Assembly: GCA_021399405.1 (NCBI GenBank)
Contig: JAAFKL010000090.1
Coordinates: 1-64,000, forward strand
Direction: 5' to 3'
DNA length: 64,000 nucleotides
DNA from: Candidatus Heimdallarchaeota archaeon
GTDB taxonomy: Archaea > Asgardarchaeota > Heimdallarchaeia > Heimdallarchaeales > Kariarchaeaceae
Shown: piece after piece, positions 1 to 9,169 of the stretch
How the letters are laid out: every line of letters begins with the position of its first letter
Position numbering within the stretch: position 1 is the stretch's first letter
Made by a program: the position numbers and the translations under genes
Notes under the pieces: generated by a model
What the model saw: the letters and a program-made list of their open reading frames with translations, nothing else
The model's database searches: none
Told to the model about the DNA's origin: nothing

Positions 1-201
1 AGGGTGAAAGAACGTTGCCTTTCTGTTGATTGTTAGTTTTATTCTTCGAGGTATAAAGACGTCAAACTAATAATCTAAAATGGTTATATCAATTAAGACT
101 TTGATAATTAATATAGTTTTCTTCTTGAGATAATTTTTTAGCTTGGAGACTTAGTAATTGAAATTGAATAAATTAAAGGTAGTACAAATTAGATTCTTAT
201 T

Positions 202-1089
202 TTATAAATCTCTAATTTCAGGTAATATTTCATCTCTTAATGTTTCTAATGGCTTGATTTCGTATATATTGGGTAAATTAACTATTGCATGATCAATACC
301 GATCTCAGCAAGGTCTCTAAAATAATTAATAATATCTTGAGGTGTTTGCTCATTCGGCATAAGATTAATTGTTCCTAATGTGGTTTTCTCAATTTCATCG
401 TAATCACGATTAAGATTATTGCAATGTCCTTGAAGTACTTGCAATTTATGTTTTAAGACATCTATTCCTGCGCCTGCAAATAGATTTGTTGTATCAGCAT
501 ATTGGGCAACCATTCTCAACGTTTTCTTTTCCCCCATACCTCCAATCATGATTTTCGGATGAGGTTTCGAAATAGGTTCGGGTGAATTGAGAGTGCTTCC
601 TTGAGTATAATGAGTTCCCAAGTAAGCATCATCTTTGTCTGACCACATAGCGTGTGCAATTTGTAGAGTTTCTTCCAGCATTTCGAATCTCACCTTCGTT
701 GCTGGGAATGGGAATCCATAACCTTCAGCTTCTTCTTTATACCATCCGGCTCCGATTCCAAAATATGCTCTCCCTTGGGACAACACATCAAGAGTTGTTA
801 CTTGTTTAATTAAAAAGGCTGGATTCCTGTAAATTACCCCTGAAACTAAAGTTCCAAGAGTTACATTTTCAGTAAGTCCTGCAAAATAATTTAAAGCTGA
901 ATACCCTTCGAGCATTGCTTGGTCACGATCTAATCCGAATAAATCTTGAATTTGATAAAAATGATCCATTACCCAAAGTGAACTAAATCCGCCTTGATCT
1001 ACAGTTTGTACAATTTCTTTTAATTTTGATCCAATTACAGCGTCTCCACCCGGATAAGTGAAGTTAGGGATTTGAATACCGATTTTCAT
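202..1089 (-). CDS. LLM-class (luciferase-like) flavin/F420-dependent oxidoreductase
   Basis: A 295-residue protein with the whole-length look of the bacterial luciferase-like TIM-barrel family. Visible marks are the N-terminal MKIGIQIPNF strand, the WVMDHF segment near residue 40, GTLVSGVIYRNP near 80, the GIGAGWYKEEAEGYGFPFP segment near 113 and IMIGGMGEKKTLRMVA near 180. In archaea such proteins usually use F420 as hydride carrier, and many are annotated as F420-dependent reductases; the substrate cannot be told from sequence. It is a single leftward gene divergent from the SDR gene that follows. The start is the ATG at 1089. Family assignment is firm; cofactor choice is inferred from family and likely archaeal origin. 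Confidence 0.9.
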   Translation of the reverse strand: MKIGIQIPNFTYPGGDAVIGSKLKEIVQTVDQGGFSSLWVMDHFYQIQDLFGLDRDQAMLEGYSALNYFAGLTENVTLGTLVSGVIYRNPAFLIKQVTTLDVLSQGRAYFGIGAGWYKEEAEGYGFPFPATKVRFEMLEETLQIAHAMWSDKDDAYLGTHYTQGSTLNSPEPISKPHPKIMIGGMGEKKTLRMVAQYADTTNLFAGAGIDVLKHKLQVLQGHCNNLNRDYDEIEKTTLGTINLMPNEQTPQDIINYFRDLAEIGIDHAIVNLPNIYEIKPLETLRDEILPEIRDL

Positions 1090-1217
1090 TGTTCATAATT
1101 GAATCAATTTTATTTTTAAATTAAACGGAATAACCTATATCGTCTCAGAATTTCTAAAGCTGCAAATTGATATCTCAAAAAGCTTATTTTTTTAATTTCT
1201 TTTTTTCTCTATCAGTT

Positions 1218-2045
1218 GTGAAAAATAAAATTATTCTAATTACTGGTGCTTCAGATGGAATTGGTAAGCAGACAGCGTTAGAATTGGCTGAAATGGGGGC
1301 ACATGTTATAATGCACGGCAGGAATGAAGATAAAACTTCGAAAGCTGCTGAGGAGGTCAAAACAAAATCTGGGAATAATAATGTGGATATAATAATCGCA
1401 GATCTTTCATCATTTGAATCTATTCGACGAATGAGTGATGCTATACATAGTGAATATGATCATATAGATGTGCTCATCAATAATGCTGGAGTTCAAATTC
1501 ATAGTCATGAAACATCTGCGGATGGTTACGAACTGACTTTTGCTGTTAACCATTTGGCTTATTTCCTGTTAACTTCATTGTTGTTGGACTTGGTCAAGCA
1601 ATCTGAATACAAGCGAATGGTGATTGTAGCATCCCAACTCCATTCTGAAGATCTCGATTTTGATAATCTTCAAGCCGAAAAGGGGTATAGTCTCTATCCA
1701 ATTTATGCTCAATCTAAATTATGTAATATTATGTTTTCATTTCTACTAGCCAAACGACTCGATGGTTTTGGGATTACGGTTAATTGCCTCCATCCAGGTT
1801 TGATTGATACTAATCTAAACCCTAAACGAGATCAATCAGTTGTTGATCGAGCACTCCCAGTGGAGAAGGGGTCAATCGCTTCAGTCTATTTGTCTTCATC
1901 TTCAGAAATAGTGGGTGTTACAGGAAATTATTATCTTAATGATGCTTCTGTGGGTCGCCCTAGAGAAATTGCATTTAATGAAGAACTTCAACTAAAACTT
2001 TGGAATTTATCCGAAGAAATGATTGGTGAAAAGTTTAATTTCTGA
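1218..2045 (+). CDS. Short-chain dehydrogenase/reductase (SDR)
   Basis: Classical SDR of about 275 residues. The Rossmann glycine motif TGASDGIG lies right after the start, NNAG follows in the middle of the fold, and the later part runs through a YAQSK active-site motif (Tyr-x-x-x-Lys) to HPGLIDT. This resembles the retinol dehydrogenase/WW-domain oxidoreductase type of SDR. The open frame reaches up to 1167, but those 17 extra residues are Phe-rich and unlike the family; the GTG at 1218 puts the first beta strand (KNKIILITGAS) at the N-terminus and is preferred. Substrate unknown. Confidence 0.88.
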   Translation: MKNKIILITGASDGIGKQTALELAEMGAHVIMHGRNEDKTSKAAEEVKTKSGNNNVDIIIADLSSFESIRRMSDAIHSEYDHIDVLINNAGVQIHSHETSADGYELTFAVNHLAYFLLTSLLLDLVKQSEYKRMVIVASQLHSEDLDFDNLQAEKGYSLYPIYAQSKLCNIMFSFLLAKRLDGFGITVNCLHPGLIDTNLNPKRDQSVVDRALPVEKGSIASVYLSSSSEIVGVTGNYYLNDASVGRPREIAFNEELQLKLWNLSEEMIGEKFNF

Positions 2046-2082
2046 ATAATTTTGCTAATGTACTGTCTGAAAACTTATGAAA

Positions 2083-2466
2083 TTATAATTCGAATCTGGC
2101 AAAATCGTCTGCATGTAAATCTTGAACTGATCTAACATATTTTGCAAAATCCGAAAGTATATGTCCTGTATTTATATTCATATATTGAACTGTGATCTCC
2201 ACAAGTGCACCAAATATCGATTCACCATAAGTATTTACAGAACAATAAAATAATTTTCTGAACTTCTTCTGATCTAATAAATCATACCAGGTTTCCTCAT
2301 CATAAGTTTGAATCATATAATATTTGAAGTAGAATATCATTCGATAATTTTCATAATACAACAAATCAATTTCAGAAATAGTATTGTTGGTAAATTCGCT
2401 CTCAATGTTTGTAATTTCGGTGTTTACAAATAATTCCCCGTTTTCAATTATTGCCCTTACTGCCAT
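2083..2466 (-). CDS. Hypothetical protein, 127 residues
   Basis: No family recognised. The protein is mixed alpha/beta in appearance, rich in Tyr, Phe and Asp/Glu, with no signal peptide or membrane segment and only one Cys. I place the start at the ATG at 2466 rather than the ATG at 2481 because a GAGG ribosome binding site (2476-2479) stands exactly 9 bases before it, a spacing also used by other genes here. A perfect 17-base palindrome (2542-2558) lies in the upstream region near a TATA-like stretch, so the gene may be controlled by a dimeric regulator. Confidence 0.6.
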   Translation of the reverse strand: MAVRAIIENGELFVNTEITNIESEFTNNTISEIDLLYYENYRMIFYFKYYMIQTYDEETWYDLLDQKKFRKLFYCSVNTYGESIFGALVEITVQYMNINTGHILSDFAKYVRSVQDLHADDFARFEL

Positions 2467-2541
2467 TTTTATTAACCTCATTTAATTGACGATTTGTTTC
2501 GAGTTCAGATTTGTTGCTGAATGGTCAAAACAATTATATTA

Positions 2542-2558
2542 GTCAGTATGATACTGAC
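2542..2558. promoter_or_regulatory. Perfect palindrome, candidate operator
   Basis: GTCAGTAT-G-ATACTGAC is a perfect inverted repeat with 8-base arms around one base. It sits about 75 bases before the leftward gene ending at 2083 and directly next to the TATA-like stretch at 2532-2541 read leftward, where a bound dimer could cover the promoter. No cognate regulator can be named. Confidence 0.5.
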
Positions 2559-2697
2559 CAAACATAGTATATAAATGTTTTGAGAAAATGCTATTTCTAT
2601 GATTAACAAATTCCAATGTTAATAGATGAACCAACTAGGAAATACAAAAATCTCAATCTTACTACTTGATTGCGTTGAATTAGTAATTAATTATTTA

Positions 2698-3771
2698 TCA
2701 ATTGTTGGAAAGTACTGTAGAAGTTGGATATGGAAGGATTACCTCTTCTTTCTCTAACTTTTCAAGTATTTTGAGATTAACTTCTTGTTGAGCATCAAGA
2801 TAAATCCCATAAGCAGAGGTGGTAATATAATAAACAATCTGGAAATCATAACTATATGACCCAAGAGTTGTGAGATGTGCTCGAGCAAATCTGGTATTAT
2901 CAACCTTGTCTACTACGTTTTCAGCCCATTGTGGGATCTTCTTTAATTTAGCAACAGGTGTGTTGCAATCGACACCTAGATTTAGCGTAATCCTTCTTTC
3001 TTCCATATCAGAATTATTGTAAATTCTTTTAGAAATGAGCTCTCTATTTGATATAATAAGTAAGTTTCCTACACTAGTTCTAATGTGGGTAGACCTTAAT
3101 CCTATCCGTTCTACTTTACCAGCATCATTTCCTACCTTGATACTGTCACCAACCTCAAAGGGTTTATCCATATACAGAGTAATAGATGCAAACACATCAG
3201 TAATAACATTTTGAAGTGCAAACGCCATAGCTAATCCTAAGATACTTAATCCTGCTAGATAAGCTGTGATATTTACTCCTAATTGCAAGAAGAACCATAA
3301 TGATACAAAAACCCATGCGATTGCTTTAACAAATAATTTGAGGAATTCAGCTAAATGCTGTAGATCTGGTCTTCGTTCAACAATTTCTTCAAAAATTTCA
3401 TCAACCAACTGCCCCGAGAATTTTAAGAGATATCTGGTGACTACAATCAAGAGAACTAAATTAACTCCAACTCGAGCTCCATCGGGAAATTCTGGATTAT
3501 TAGTCACATTGAATGAAGCCGCATAGAATGCGATAAGTAAAATAAACCAAGTACTTAAGATATTAATACATGAACGTATGAAAGTTACTTCTCGGGGTTT
3601 GTCACCCATTTTTTGTAAAGCTTTTAAAAATCTCTTCAATTGAATTCTTAAACCAAAGAGTATAATTCCATAAACAAAAAAGAGAAGTATTGCAGTAGCA
3701 TAATCAGTGCCACTAACTCCGACTAATTCGTAATTTTCGATTCTTTCCAAAAATTCAGACAGTTCACTCAT
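2698..3771 (-). CDS. MscS-family mechanosensitive ion channel
   Basis: A 357-residue membrane channel. Transmembrane segments are visible near residues 23-42, 70-88, 100-115 and 145-165, followed by the pore-lining helix region (LAGLSILGLAMAFALQNVI) and the typical MscS beta domain starting at FASITLYMDKPFEVGDSIKV. The remaining cytoplasmic alpha/beta domain is complete. Members open under membrane tension to release solutes during hypo-osmotic shock. Single gene, ATG start at 3771, no partner gene nearby. Confidence 0.93.
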   Translation of the reverse strand: MSELSEFLERIENYELVGVSGTDYATAILLFFVYGIILFGLRIQLKRFLKALQKMGDKPREVTFIRSCINILSTWFILLIAFYAASFNVTNNPEFPDGARVGVNLVLLIVVTRYLLKFSGQLVDEIFEEIVERRPDLQHLAEFLKLFVKAIAWVFVSLWFFLQLGVNITAYLAGLSILGLAMAFALQNVITDVFASITLYMDKPFEVGDSIKVGNDAGKVERIGLRSTHIRTSVGNLLIISNRELISKRIYNNSDMEERRITLNLGVDCNTPVAKLKKIPQWAENVVDKVDNTRFARAHLTTLGSYSYDFQIVYYITTSAYGIYLDAQQEVNLKILEKLEKEEVILPYPTSTVLSNN

Positions 3772-3873
3772 TAGAATTATTAGATTAAAGTTGAATTAAA
3801 GATTTTATCAACGAGTACTGAAATATTCTAGTTCAATCCCACCATTGTCAATTAAATTTGAACATTAACAAAA

Positions 3874-5151
3874 TTAATTGATTATTCGAATCTCACTCCT
3901 TTTTGAATTATTCGTGTATTTTTTAATAAAAACCAATAACATTATACTTCCAAGTGAAATGGAGGTAATTATTAGTATCGTTCCAAAATTATTGTTAATT
4001 GGTTTATTACTCACATTAACAAAAAGCGTGCTACTTTGCGATCCAAACTCATTCTTAATTGTAAGATTAACCAAGTATGAACCATCTTCATTAAATTGAT
4101 GGATAGGATCGTGTTCCTGAGAAATTGGTCCTCCGTCATCAAAATCCCAAGTTAAATATGACGGTTGAGCTCCATCATGGCCTTTGAATGTGAATTTTAT
4201 ATTATCATCAATTTTACTATTTGTATAATTCGCTGAAAATAATGCGTACGGGTTTTTTCGGTAAATCCATTCAAATCCATCCGAAAATCCAGGCCCCACA
4301 ATGGTCCCATGATCTAATCCAACGTATTTTATGTAATTGAATTTAAAATGAGTAAACTGCATCAAATCAAGCTCATCAACAATCTTGTCAAAACTAGTTA
4401 AAAACCTTGTAGGCTCGAGTAATCCAACTCCCAAATAGAGTGAAATATTAAACTTAATCCCTACGTATTTTTCAATTAGTATATCCATTGCTTTAACTAA
4501 TTGATAGTTATCTTCATAGAATACCCAGCTCAGTGCAACATAGTTATGAAAGACAACATGCGGATAATGTAATAAATCATACAAAACAAAATTTCCACCT
4601 GATGAATGTCCAAAAAGTGATCTGACCTTCGTTGTCCTATAATTATCATCTACATAGGGAACTAACTCGTATTGTATAAACTTATGAAAATCATCCATAT
4701 TACTCCAAAAATCCCTGCCTCGCATGGTATCTCCTTCATATCCAATTCCGATTAATATTACATCATCGTAACCTTTGTTGACAACTAAATTTTGAATTAT
4801 CCCAGATAAGCCATTATCCATTGGTGTCTTGCTATATGCACTCTCAGATGAAGCATTGAAATACCAATCTCCATCCAATAGATAAACGGTAGAATAAGCT
4901 GCATCACTTATGTGGTATGTGTTAGGCAAGGATACAAAAATTTCTAGGTCAGCATGAACATATTGTGAAAAGAATAAACTTGCCTTTTCTATTCTATCAG
5001 AGAATTGGCTGACAACAATATTATTTTCGATTGAATAATCTTCTTCAATAAATTGATTGCTAGTACTAACACTTTCAGAATTTAATGATAAAGAAGAAAA
5101 TAGAATTAAATAAATTAAAAGTAACATTCCAGTATTTCTCTGAAATTTCAT
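3874..5151 (-). CDS. Exported esterase (alpha/beta hydrolase, Fes/esterase-D type) with PKD-like domain and C-terminal membrane anchor
   Basis: About 425 residues. The open frame extends to 5223, but the ATG at 5151 begins a clear signal peptide (MKFQRNTGMLLLIYLILFSS), so I use that. Then comes a putative-esterase domain with the nucleophile motif GHSSGG and a late LDHGT segment carrying the likely catalytic His. It is followed by a PKD-like beta domain (WDFDDGG, then HQFNEDGSYLVNL, near residues 310-375) and one transmembrane helix at the C-terminus with a short basic tail. The enzyme is therefore probably displayed outside the cell. Substrate unknown; related domains hydrolyse siderophore or carbohydrate esters. 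Confidence 0.85.
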   Translation of the reverse strand: MKFQRNTGMLLLIYLILFSSLSLNSESVSTSNQFIEEDYSIENNIVVSQFSDRIEKASLFFSQYVHADLEIFVSLPNTYHISDAAYSTVYLLDGDWYFNASSESAYSKTPMDNGLSGIIQNLVVNKGYDDVILIGIGYEGDTMRGRDFWSNMDDFHKFIQYELVPYVDDNYRTTKVRSLFGHSSGGNFVLYDLLHYPHVVFHNYVALSWVFYEDNYQLVKAMDILIEKYVGIKFNISLYLGVGLLEPTRFLTSFDKIVDELDLMQFTHFKFNYIKYVGLDHGTIVGPGFSDGFEWIYRKNPYALFSANYTNSKIDDNIKFTFKGHDGAQPSYLTWDFDDGGPISQEHDPIHQFNEDGSYLVNLTIKNEFGSQSSTLFVNVSNKPINNNFGTILIITSISLGSIMLLVFIKKYTNNSKRSEIRIIN

Positions 5152-5255
5152 TAAACTCAAATTAAAGTCTTTTCCACACGTATTTAAGGATATTTCACAA
5201 AAAATCGACCGATCGATTTCCAATAATTGCTCATAGCGTTAATTATACGCAATAA

Positions 5256-5693
5256 TTAATATTCTTTTATTGGTTTTTCTCTTACGACCATGCAGGTACT
5301 TTGTGCAACTGCTACCAGATTGCCATCTCCGTCTTTCAAGTTACATTCAACATAACCGATTGTTTTACCTCTATTAACTACAATACCCTCAGCTATTAAA
5401 TTTGCTTCCGTAATCCCTTTCAAAAAATTCACCTGTAAATTGACAGTTGTAAAATTTTCATTATCATTTAGAGTTGTTACCATAGCTATACCCATAGCTG
5501 CATCCATGATATCACACATTATCCCTCCATGTAATTGACCCATAGGGTTGTGATGCCGTTTATCAGCTCTCATTGTATAGACTGCTCTTCCTTCCCCATA
5601 TTCAATGAGTTTAAAACCTATGAGTTCACCAGCGGGGGCTCTCCATTTACCTTTTACCATGGTATCTAAAATCAACCTCATTTTTTCGTTCAT
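5256..5693 (-). CDS. PaaI-type hotdog-fold acyl-CoA thioesterase
   Basis: A 145-residue protein of normal family length. The hotdog signature is seen as HNPMGQLHGGIMCDIMDAAMG (read in two parts: HNPMGQLHGG at the start of the central helix, then the helix itself), followed by VNLQVNFLKG, and the final strand NLVAVAQSTCMVV. The family hydrolyses acyl- or aryl-CoA thioesters in the cytoplasm. ATG start at 5693. It lies 105 bases after the start of the exported esterase and could be read from the same promoter region; no functional tie is evident. Confidence 0.9.
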   Translation of the reverse strand: MNEKMRLILDTMVKGKWRAPAGELIGFKLIEYGEGRAVYTMRADKRHHNPMGQLHGGIMCDIMDAAMGIAMVTTLNDNENFTTVNLQVNFLKGITEANLIAEGIVVNRGKTIGYVECNLKDGDGNLVAVAQSTCMVVREKPIKEY

Positions 5694-5848
5694 ATTGATG
5701 AGTTTACAAATTCTAAATTAATTGTTTACGGTTCATTCTAATTTCAAGTTCAATGGTACTGAAATAATAAATAAGTATACTAAAATAAGAAAATAACATT
5801 AGCATATTGAATCTCCCTTGACAAAAAGTATGAAATAGCTATCGTGAA

Positions 5849-7309
5849 GTGATAAATTATAGAATGCACGAAGGTACCGTAGTTCCTGATTTGGTGTTGA
5901 AATTGCAATTAGTTGCTGCAGGTGGTTTAATGATGGCTGAACTACCAAAACCAGAGGATGATGCTAGATCACAATTATCAGGAGGTATTATGACTGCAAT
6001 AATGGCATTCTCAAAAGAAGTTCACGATAGAGAAATCGAAGCATTAGCATATGCTGATAGATCAATAATTTTCATTCCAATGGGTGATTTGACTATTGTT
6101 GCCGAAGTATCATCATCAGTGAGTAAAGAAAACCTCAATATATTAATTCAAGAATTCAAAATCCGAAGTGAATTATATTTTCTGGGATTAGACTCAGATA
6201 CAATTGGTGTATCTGAAGCTGAAGGTATCTTAAATCAAATTTACCATTCTGATTGGTTGGAAGAAACAATAACCGGATTGGGTTATGAACGACCTTTTGC
6301 CAATGAAGATTGTATTGTTGTTAAATTCGATCACACTAATTATACATACGATTTGATTGCTGGAGTGGATAAGCCAGATATAATTAAGAAAGCAATAGAT
6401 ATGGTTCATTTCCATGATATTGATGGTCCTCATAGCGAAGATTATTGTTCTGGATTTGTAATGTTTTCAGTCAATAGACAAGCGGCCTTTGTTGTACATT
6501 TCAAAGAGGATAATGAATCATCACTAGGCCTATTGATAGTGCCCCAAGAGAGAGCTGCAAAATTATTCCGATTATCTCCCTTGATGCAGCTTGAAACTAA
6601 AGAATATTATGAGAATAGTTCCAAACGCAATATCAATGATCTTATGAGAAATTTAAGTTTAGTACGAGATCATGATGCTGAATATGTAGAAAAGATTAGG
6701 TCACTAGAAGGTAACAAGCTAAGTTTCTTAGAAAATTACATTAAAGATGTTGAGAAAATATTGCCCCAAATTATCCTAGGAGATCGGTTATTAATCGTCG
6801 GTAAAGAGGAAATTGTTGATGAGGTTATTATGGGATTACATCATTTTGGTGAACATATCCAAATCCCTCACATTAGATGGTTAACTGGTGGAGATGATAT
6901 TGGTCCTGGAGTAACAGGTTTATCACCTGAGAAACTCAGTGAACTTAAAGGAATGAATAAAATCCCTGAAGGTACAATTTGTGTCGATGTGTCCAATAAG
7001 AATTTCGAAGGTAAAAAACTAAAATCTAATAAATTCTTGAAAGATCTCTACAAGCGGTCTAAGAACCTTCCTAGGGCCCAAGCTAGCGAAATTATAAAGA
7101 ATCAATTATACATCGTTGTAAGCTTTGCAATGACTGGAAGTTCCTATGCTTTCAAACCAAAAATTGAACTTCTAACTGCATTACAGGACATGAAAGTCAG
7201 TATAAAGGATAATGGACAATATGAATTGATTCAAGAATTACTAGGAGTAGTTAATCCTTGGATAAAAGCTGTTGTTGACGAAATTGTTTTAGATGATGTC
7301 TGGATTTAA
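5849..7309 (+). CDS. Large protein with N-terminal roadblock/longin-like domain, function unknown
   Basis: 486 residues. The first ~95 residues have the plan of the small profilin-fold domains common in Asgard archaea: a strand, the helix with SGGIMTAIMAFSKEV, an ADRSIIFIPMGDL hairpin, then TIVAEVSS and a helix. The rest is not recognised; it has a charged helical stretch near 255-300 and an alpha/beta part with LLIVGKEEIVDEVIMGLHHF near 320 resembling a nucleotide- or ligand-binding strand-loop-helix. No membrane segments. The start is GTG at 5849, with an ATG five codons later as alternative. It overlaps the convergent 7TM gene by four bases. Confidence 0.72.
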   Translation: MINYRMHEGTVVPDLVLKLQLVAAGGLMMAELPKPEDDARSQLSGGIMTAIMAFSKEVHDREIEALAYADRSIIFIPMGDLTIVAEVSSSVSKENLNILIQEFKIRSELYFLGLDSDTIGVSEAEGILNQIYHSDWLEETITGLGYERPFANEDCIVVKFDHTNYTYDLIAGVDKPDIIKKAIDMVHFHDIDGPHSEDYCSGFVMFSVNRQAAFVVHFKEDNESSLGLLIVPQERAAKLFRLSPLMQLETKEYYENSSKRNINDLMRNLSLVRDHDAEYVEKIRSLEGNKLSFLENYIKDVEKILPQIILGDRLLIVGKEEIVDEVIMGLHHFGEHIQIPHIRWLTGGDDIGPGVTGLSPEKLSELKGMNKIPEGTICVDVSNKNFEGKKLKSNKFLKDLYKRSKNLPRAQASEIIKNQLYIVVSFAMTGSSYAFKPKIELLTALQDMKVSIKDNGQYELIQELLGVVNPWIKAVVDEIVLDDVWI

Positions 7310-8088
7310 GCAACAGCAATTTGAGTAGCGATACCTCTAAAGTTTTGATATCGTGTTGGGAAGAAAACTAGTAAATATAATGCTCCCACTGTTAAAACGT
7401 GTAACCAAAATAAAATAGCATAAACAATTATCCCGGATGGGGTCACGAGTGCTAGCCTAATACTTGCATCAACAAAAATTACCAGCACAAACCCAAGGGA
7501 TGTAAGTGATAACAATCTGAATCTTTCTGCGACTGCCTTTCTTACACTTTTTCGAGATTGAAGAAATAATATCACATAGATTACAATAAGGGAAGCCGCT
7601 TCAAATAGAATGTAAAAGAAATCCACTCGTTGAGGAGTCGTACCTAAGATATCATCAGTCCATCTTTCACTAGCAAAGAAGAATGAAAAATGAAAAACGA
7701 TATTAACAAAACCCATCACACCATAAAAATAAGAAAATATTTTCATGTATTTTTTATTTTCTTCAGTTGCAATATGATATGCAATGAGTGATGAACCAAT
7801 AATGAACATTGTAACAGCCAGAGAGATGAAGGAGGACAGGATGTGATTGAACCCACTTTCAAAGAAACTAGTTCCATCCAACTGTGACAAAATTAAAACA
7901 CCCAAAATGTGAAAGCTTAATCCAAGTGCCATCAAAATTAATCCAAGTATATTGGGTTTCGTTTTTGATACTGAATTATCTAATCTTGAGACGAATACTC
8001 CGATAATTATAAGAGATAGAATCATAAAACCTGCATCTATATACGGTGCCAAATCAAGTATTGTATCAGAAATTGCCATGTCTAACAT
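7306..8088 (-). CDS. Seven-transmembrane protein, function unknown
   Basis: About 260 residues with seven evident hydrophobic helices separated by short charged loops (for example SRLDNSVSKTKPN after helix 1 and QSRKSVRKAVAERFR after helix 5). No soluble domain follows. I prefer the ATG at 8088, which gives exactly seven helices; the open frame also allows TTG at 8187, which would add one more hydrophobic segment. Topology resembles archaeal 7TM sensor modules but there is no catalytic domain. A second 7TM protein of similar size is encoded at 36296-37186. Confidence 0.65.
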   Translation of the reverse strand: MLDMAISDTILDLAPYIDAGFMILSLIIIGVFVSRLDNSVSKTKPNILGLILMALGLSFHILGVLILSQLDGTSFFESGFNHILSSFISLAVTMFIIGSSLIAYHIATEENKKYMKIFSYFYGVMGFVNIVFHFSFFFASERWTDDILGTTPQRVDFFYILFEAASLIVIYVILFLQSRKSVRKAVAERFRLLSLTSLGFVLVIFVDASIRLALVTPSGIIVYAILFWLHVLTVGALYLLVFFPTRYQNFRGIATQIAVA

Positions 8089-8240
8089 ATAAAAATTAGT
8101 AGCATCCTTTAAGTAGTTTAGGTACGAAAGAACTAAGCCAAAAATTCCACAAATATAACTATTATTAAAATTGAAAGCTGAACTCAAAACTAGCTTAGCT
8201 CAAATTCACTTACAACAAATAATATTCTCATCCTCTAAAC

Positions 8241-8250
8241 TTTATAATAT
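8241..8250 (+). promoter_or_regulatory. TATA box of the 8270 gene
   Basis: TTTATAATAT ends 20 bases before the ATG at 8270, the normal distance for a leaderless archaeal transcript. It supports 8270 rather than the TTG at 8171 as the start of this gene. Confidence 0.5.
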
Positions 8251-8269
8251 ATTAATTTTAATTTGTATT

Positions 8270-8629
8270 ATGGATGGTCCGTCAATTGTTGGTAAGGATG
8301 ATTTGACCAAAAGTTATACGCAAATTGATACAATATTTCCCGCAAGTGTGATTGTAAGATTTTATGAATTCATAAAGAAATCCGTCACAACTGATGTTGA
8401 ATTCAATCCTTCTATGATCAAAGAGATTGATCAATATATTGACCTAAACTCACCGAGATGGATATACAGCCCTATACTAAGAAGCAATCCTGATTCTCGA
8501 TATATTGTGTTTCTTATGCATTATTTTGATCGCAATCCTGGAATGCAAATGATAATTAATTCTGAGTTGTCAGACTCGACATTGAAACAAATTGAGGAAA
8601 TGAAAAAATCCTTCAAATTAGGATGTTAA
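8270..8629 (+). CDS. Hypothetical protein, 119 residues
   Basis: No family recognised. A soluble, mostly helical protein beginning MDGPSIVGKDDL; residues 35-45 (RFYEFIKKSV) and 95-115 (ELSDSTLKQIEEMKKSF) look like helices. The frame is open from TTG at 8171, but the upstream part is low-quality and overlaps the divergent 7TM gene's upstream region; the ATG at 8270 has a well-placed TATA box. Single gene, no clear operon partner. Confidence 0.6.
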   Translation: MDGPSIVGKDDLTKSYTQIDTIFPASVIVRFYEFIKKSVTTDVEFNPSMIKEIDQYIDLNSPRWIYSPILRSNPDSRYIVFLMHYFDRNPGMQMIINSELSDSTLKQIEEMKKSFKLGC

Positions 8630-9155
8630 GAAACCCGAAAACGGATCATAAATAATACCTCCTGACTATTTTTTGGATAATCAAAATTGCATTGGAAAAA
8701 AATATATGAATAATGTAGTAATAATTACAATAAAAAGAAAAATTGCGTATAATTATTTTTTTGAGAATTTCTTGATTTTCTAGTTTCGCACGTTCTTGAT
8801 TATATCGGTATTAACCTCAATTGGGTTTGTCTTTATATTTTAACTTATAAATTTACCTTGATAATTATCTTTCGATCGATTTTTCATGATTTTTTTTAAT
8901 ATATTCGAAACCGATGAAATGGGAAAATAATTATATACAGGATGGTAAGAATACACCATCGAATTTTTAGATAGCACAATCATCTCGATCGTTCCCGAAT
9001 TTTCACATATTTTGTAAATAATATTACTAAATCTAACTAAATTTTGGATTATTAACTTGTTTTATCATTAATGTCTTTGACATAATAGAACGGGAACCTT
9101 TATTTTGATCCAAAGAAAGATATTATTATAATTCTTTACTAGTATTAATTTATAC
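8630..9155. other. AT-rich intergenic stretch without a visible gene
   Basis: About 525 bases of very AT-rich DNA with many short A and T runs and stops in all frames. No RNA-like structure or repeat array is seen. The last part, up to the AAGGTGA at 9156-9162, is presumably the promoter of the beta-helix gene. Confidence 0.5.
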
Positions 9156-9169
9156 AAGGTGATTCTGTT

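Noticed and set aside
3886..3900. TTCGAATC stretches resembling a tRNA T-loop (also at 11056 and 31711)
   Set aside because: No acceptor or anticodon stems can be formed around them, and two lie inside clear genes. No tRNA or rRNA was found in the window.
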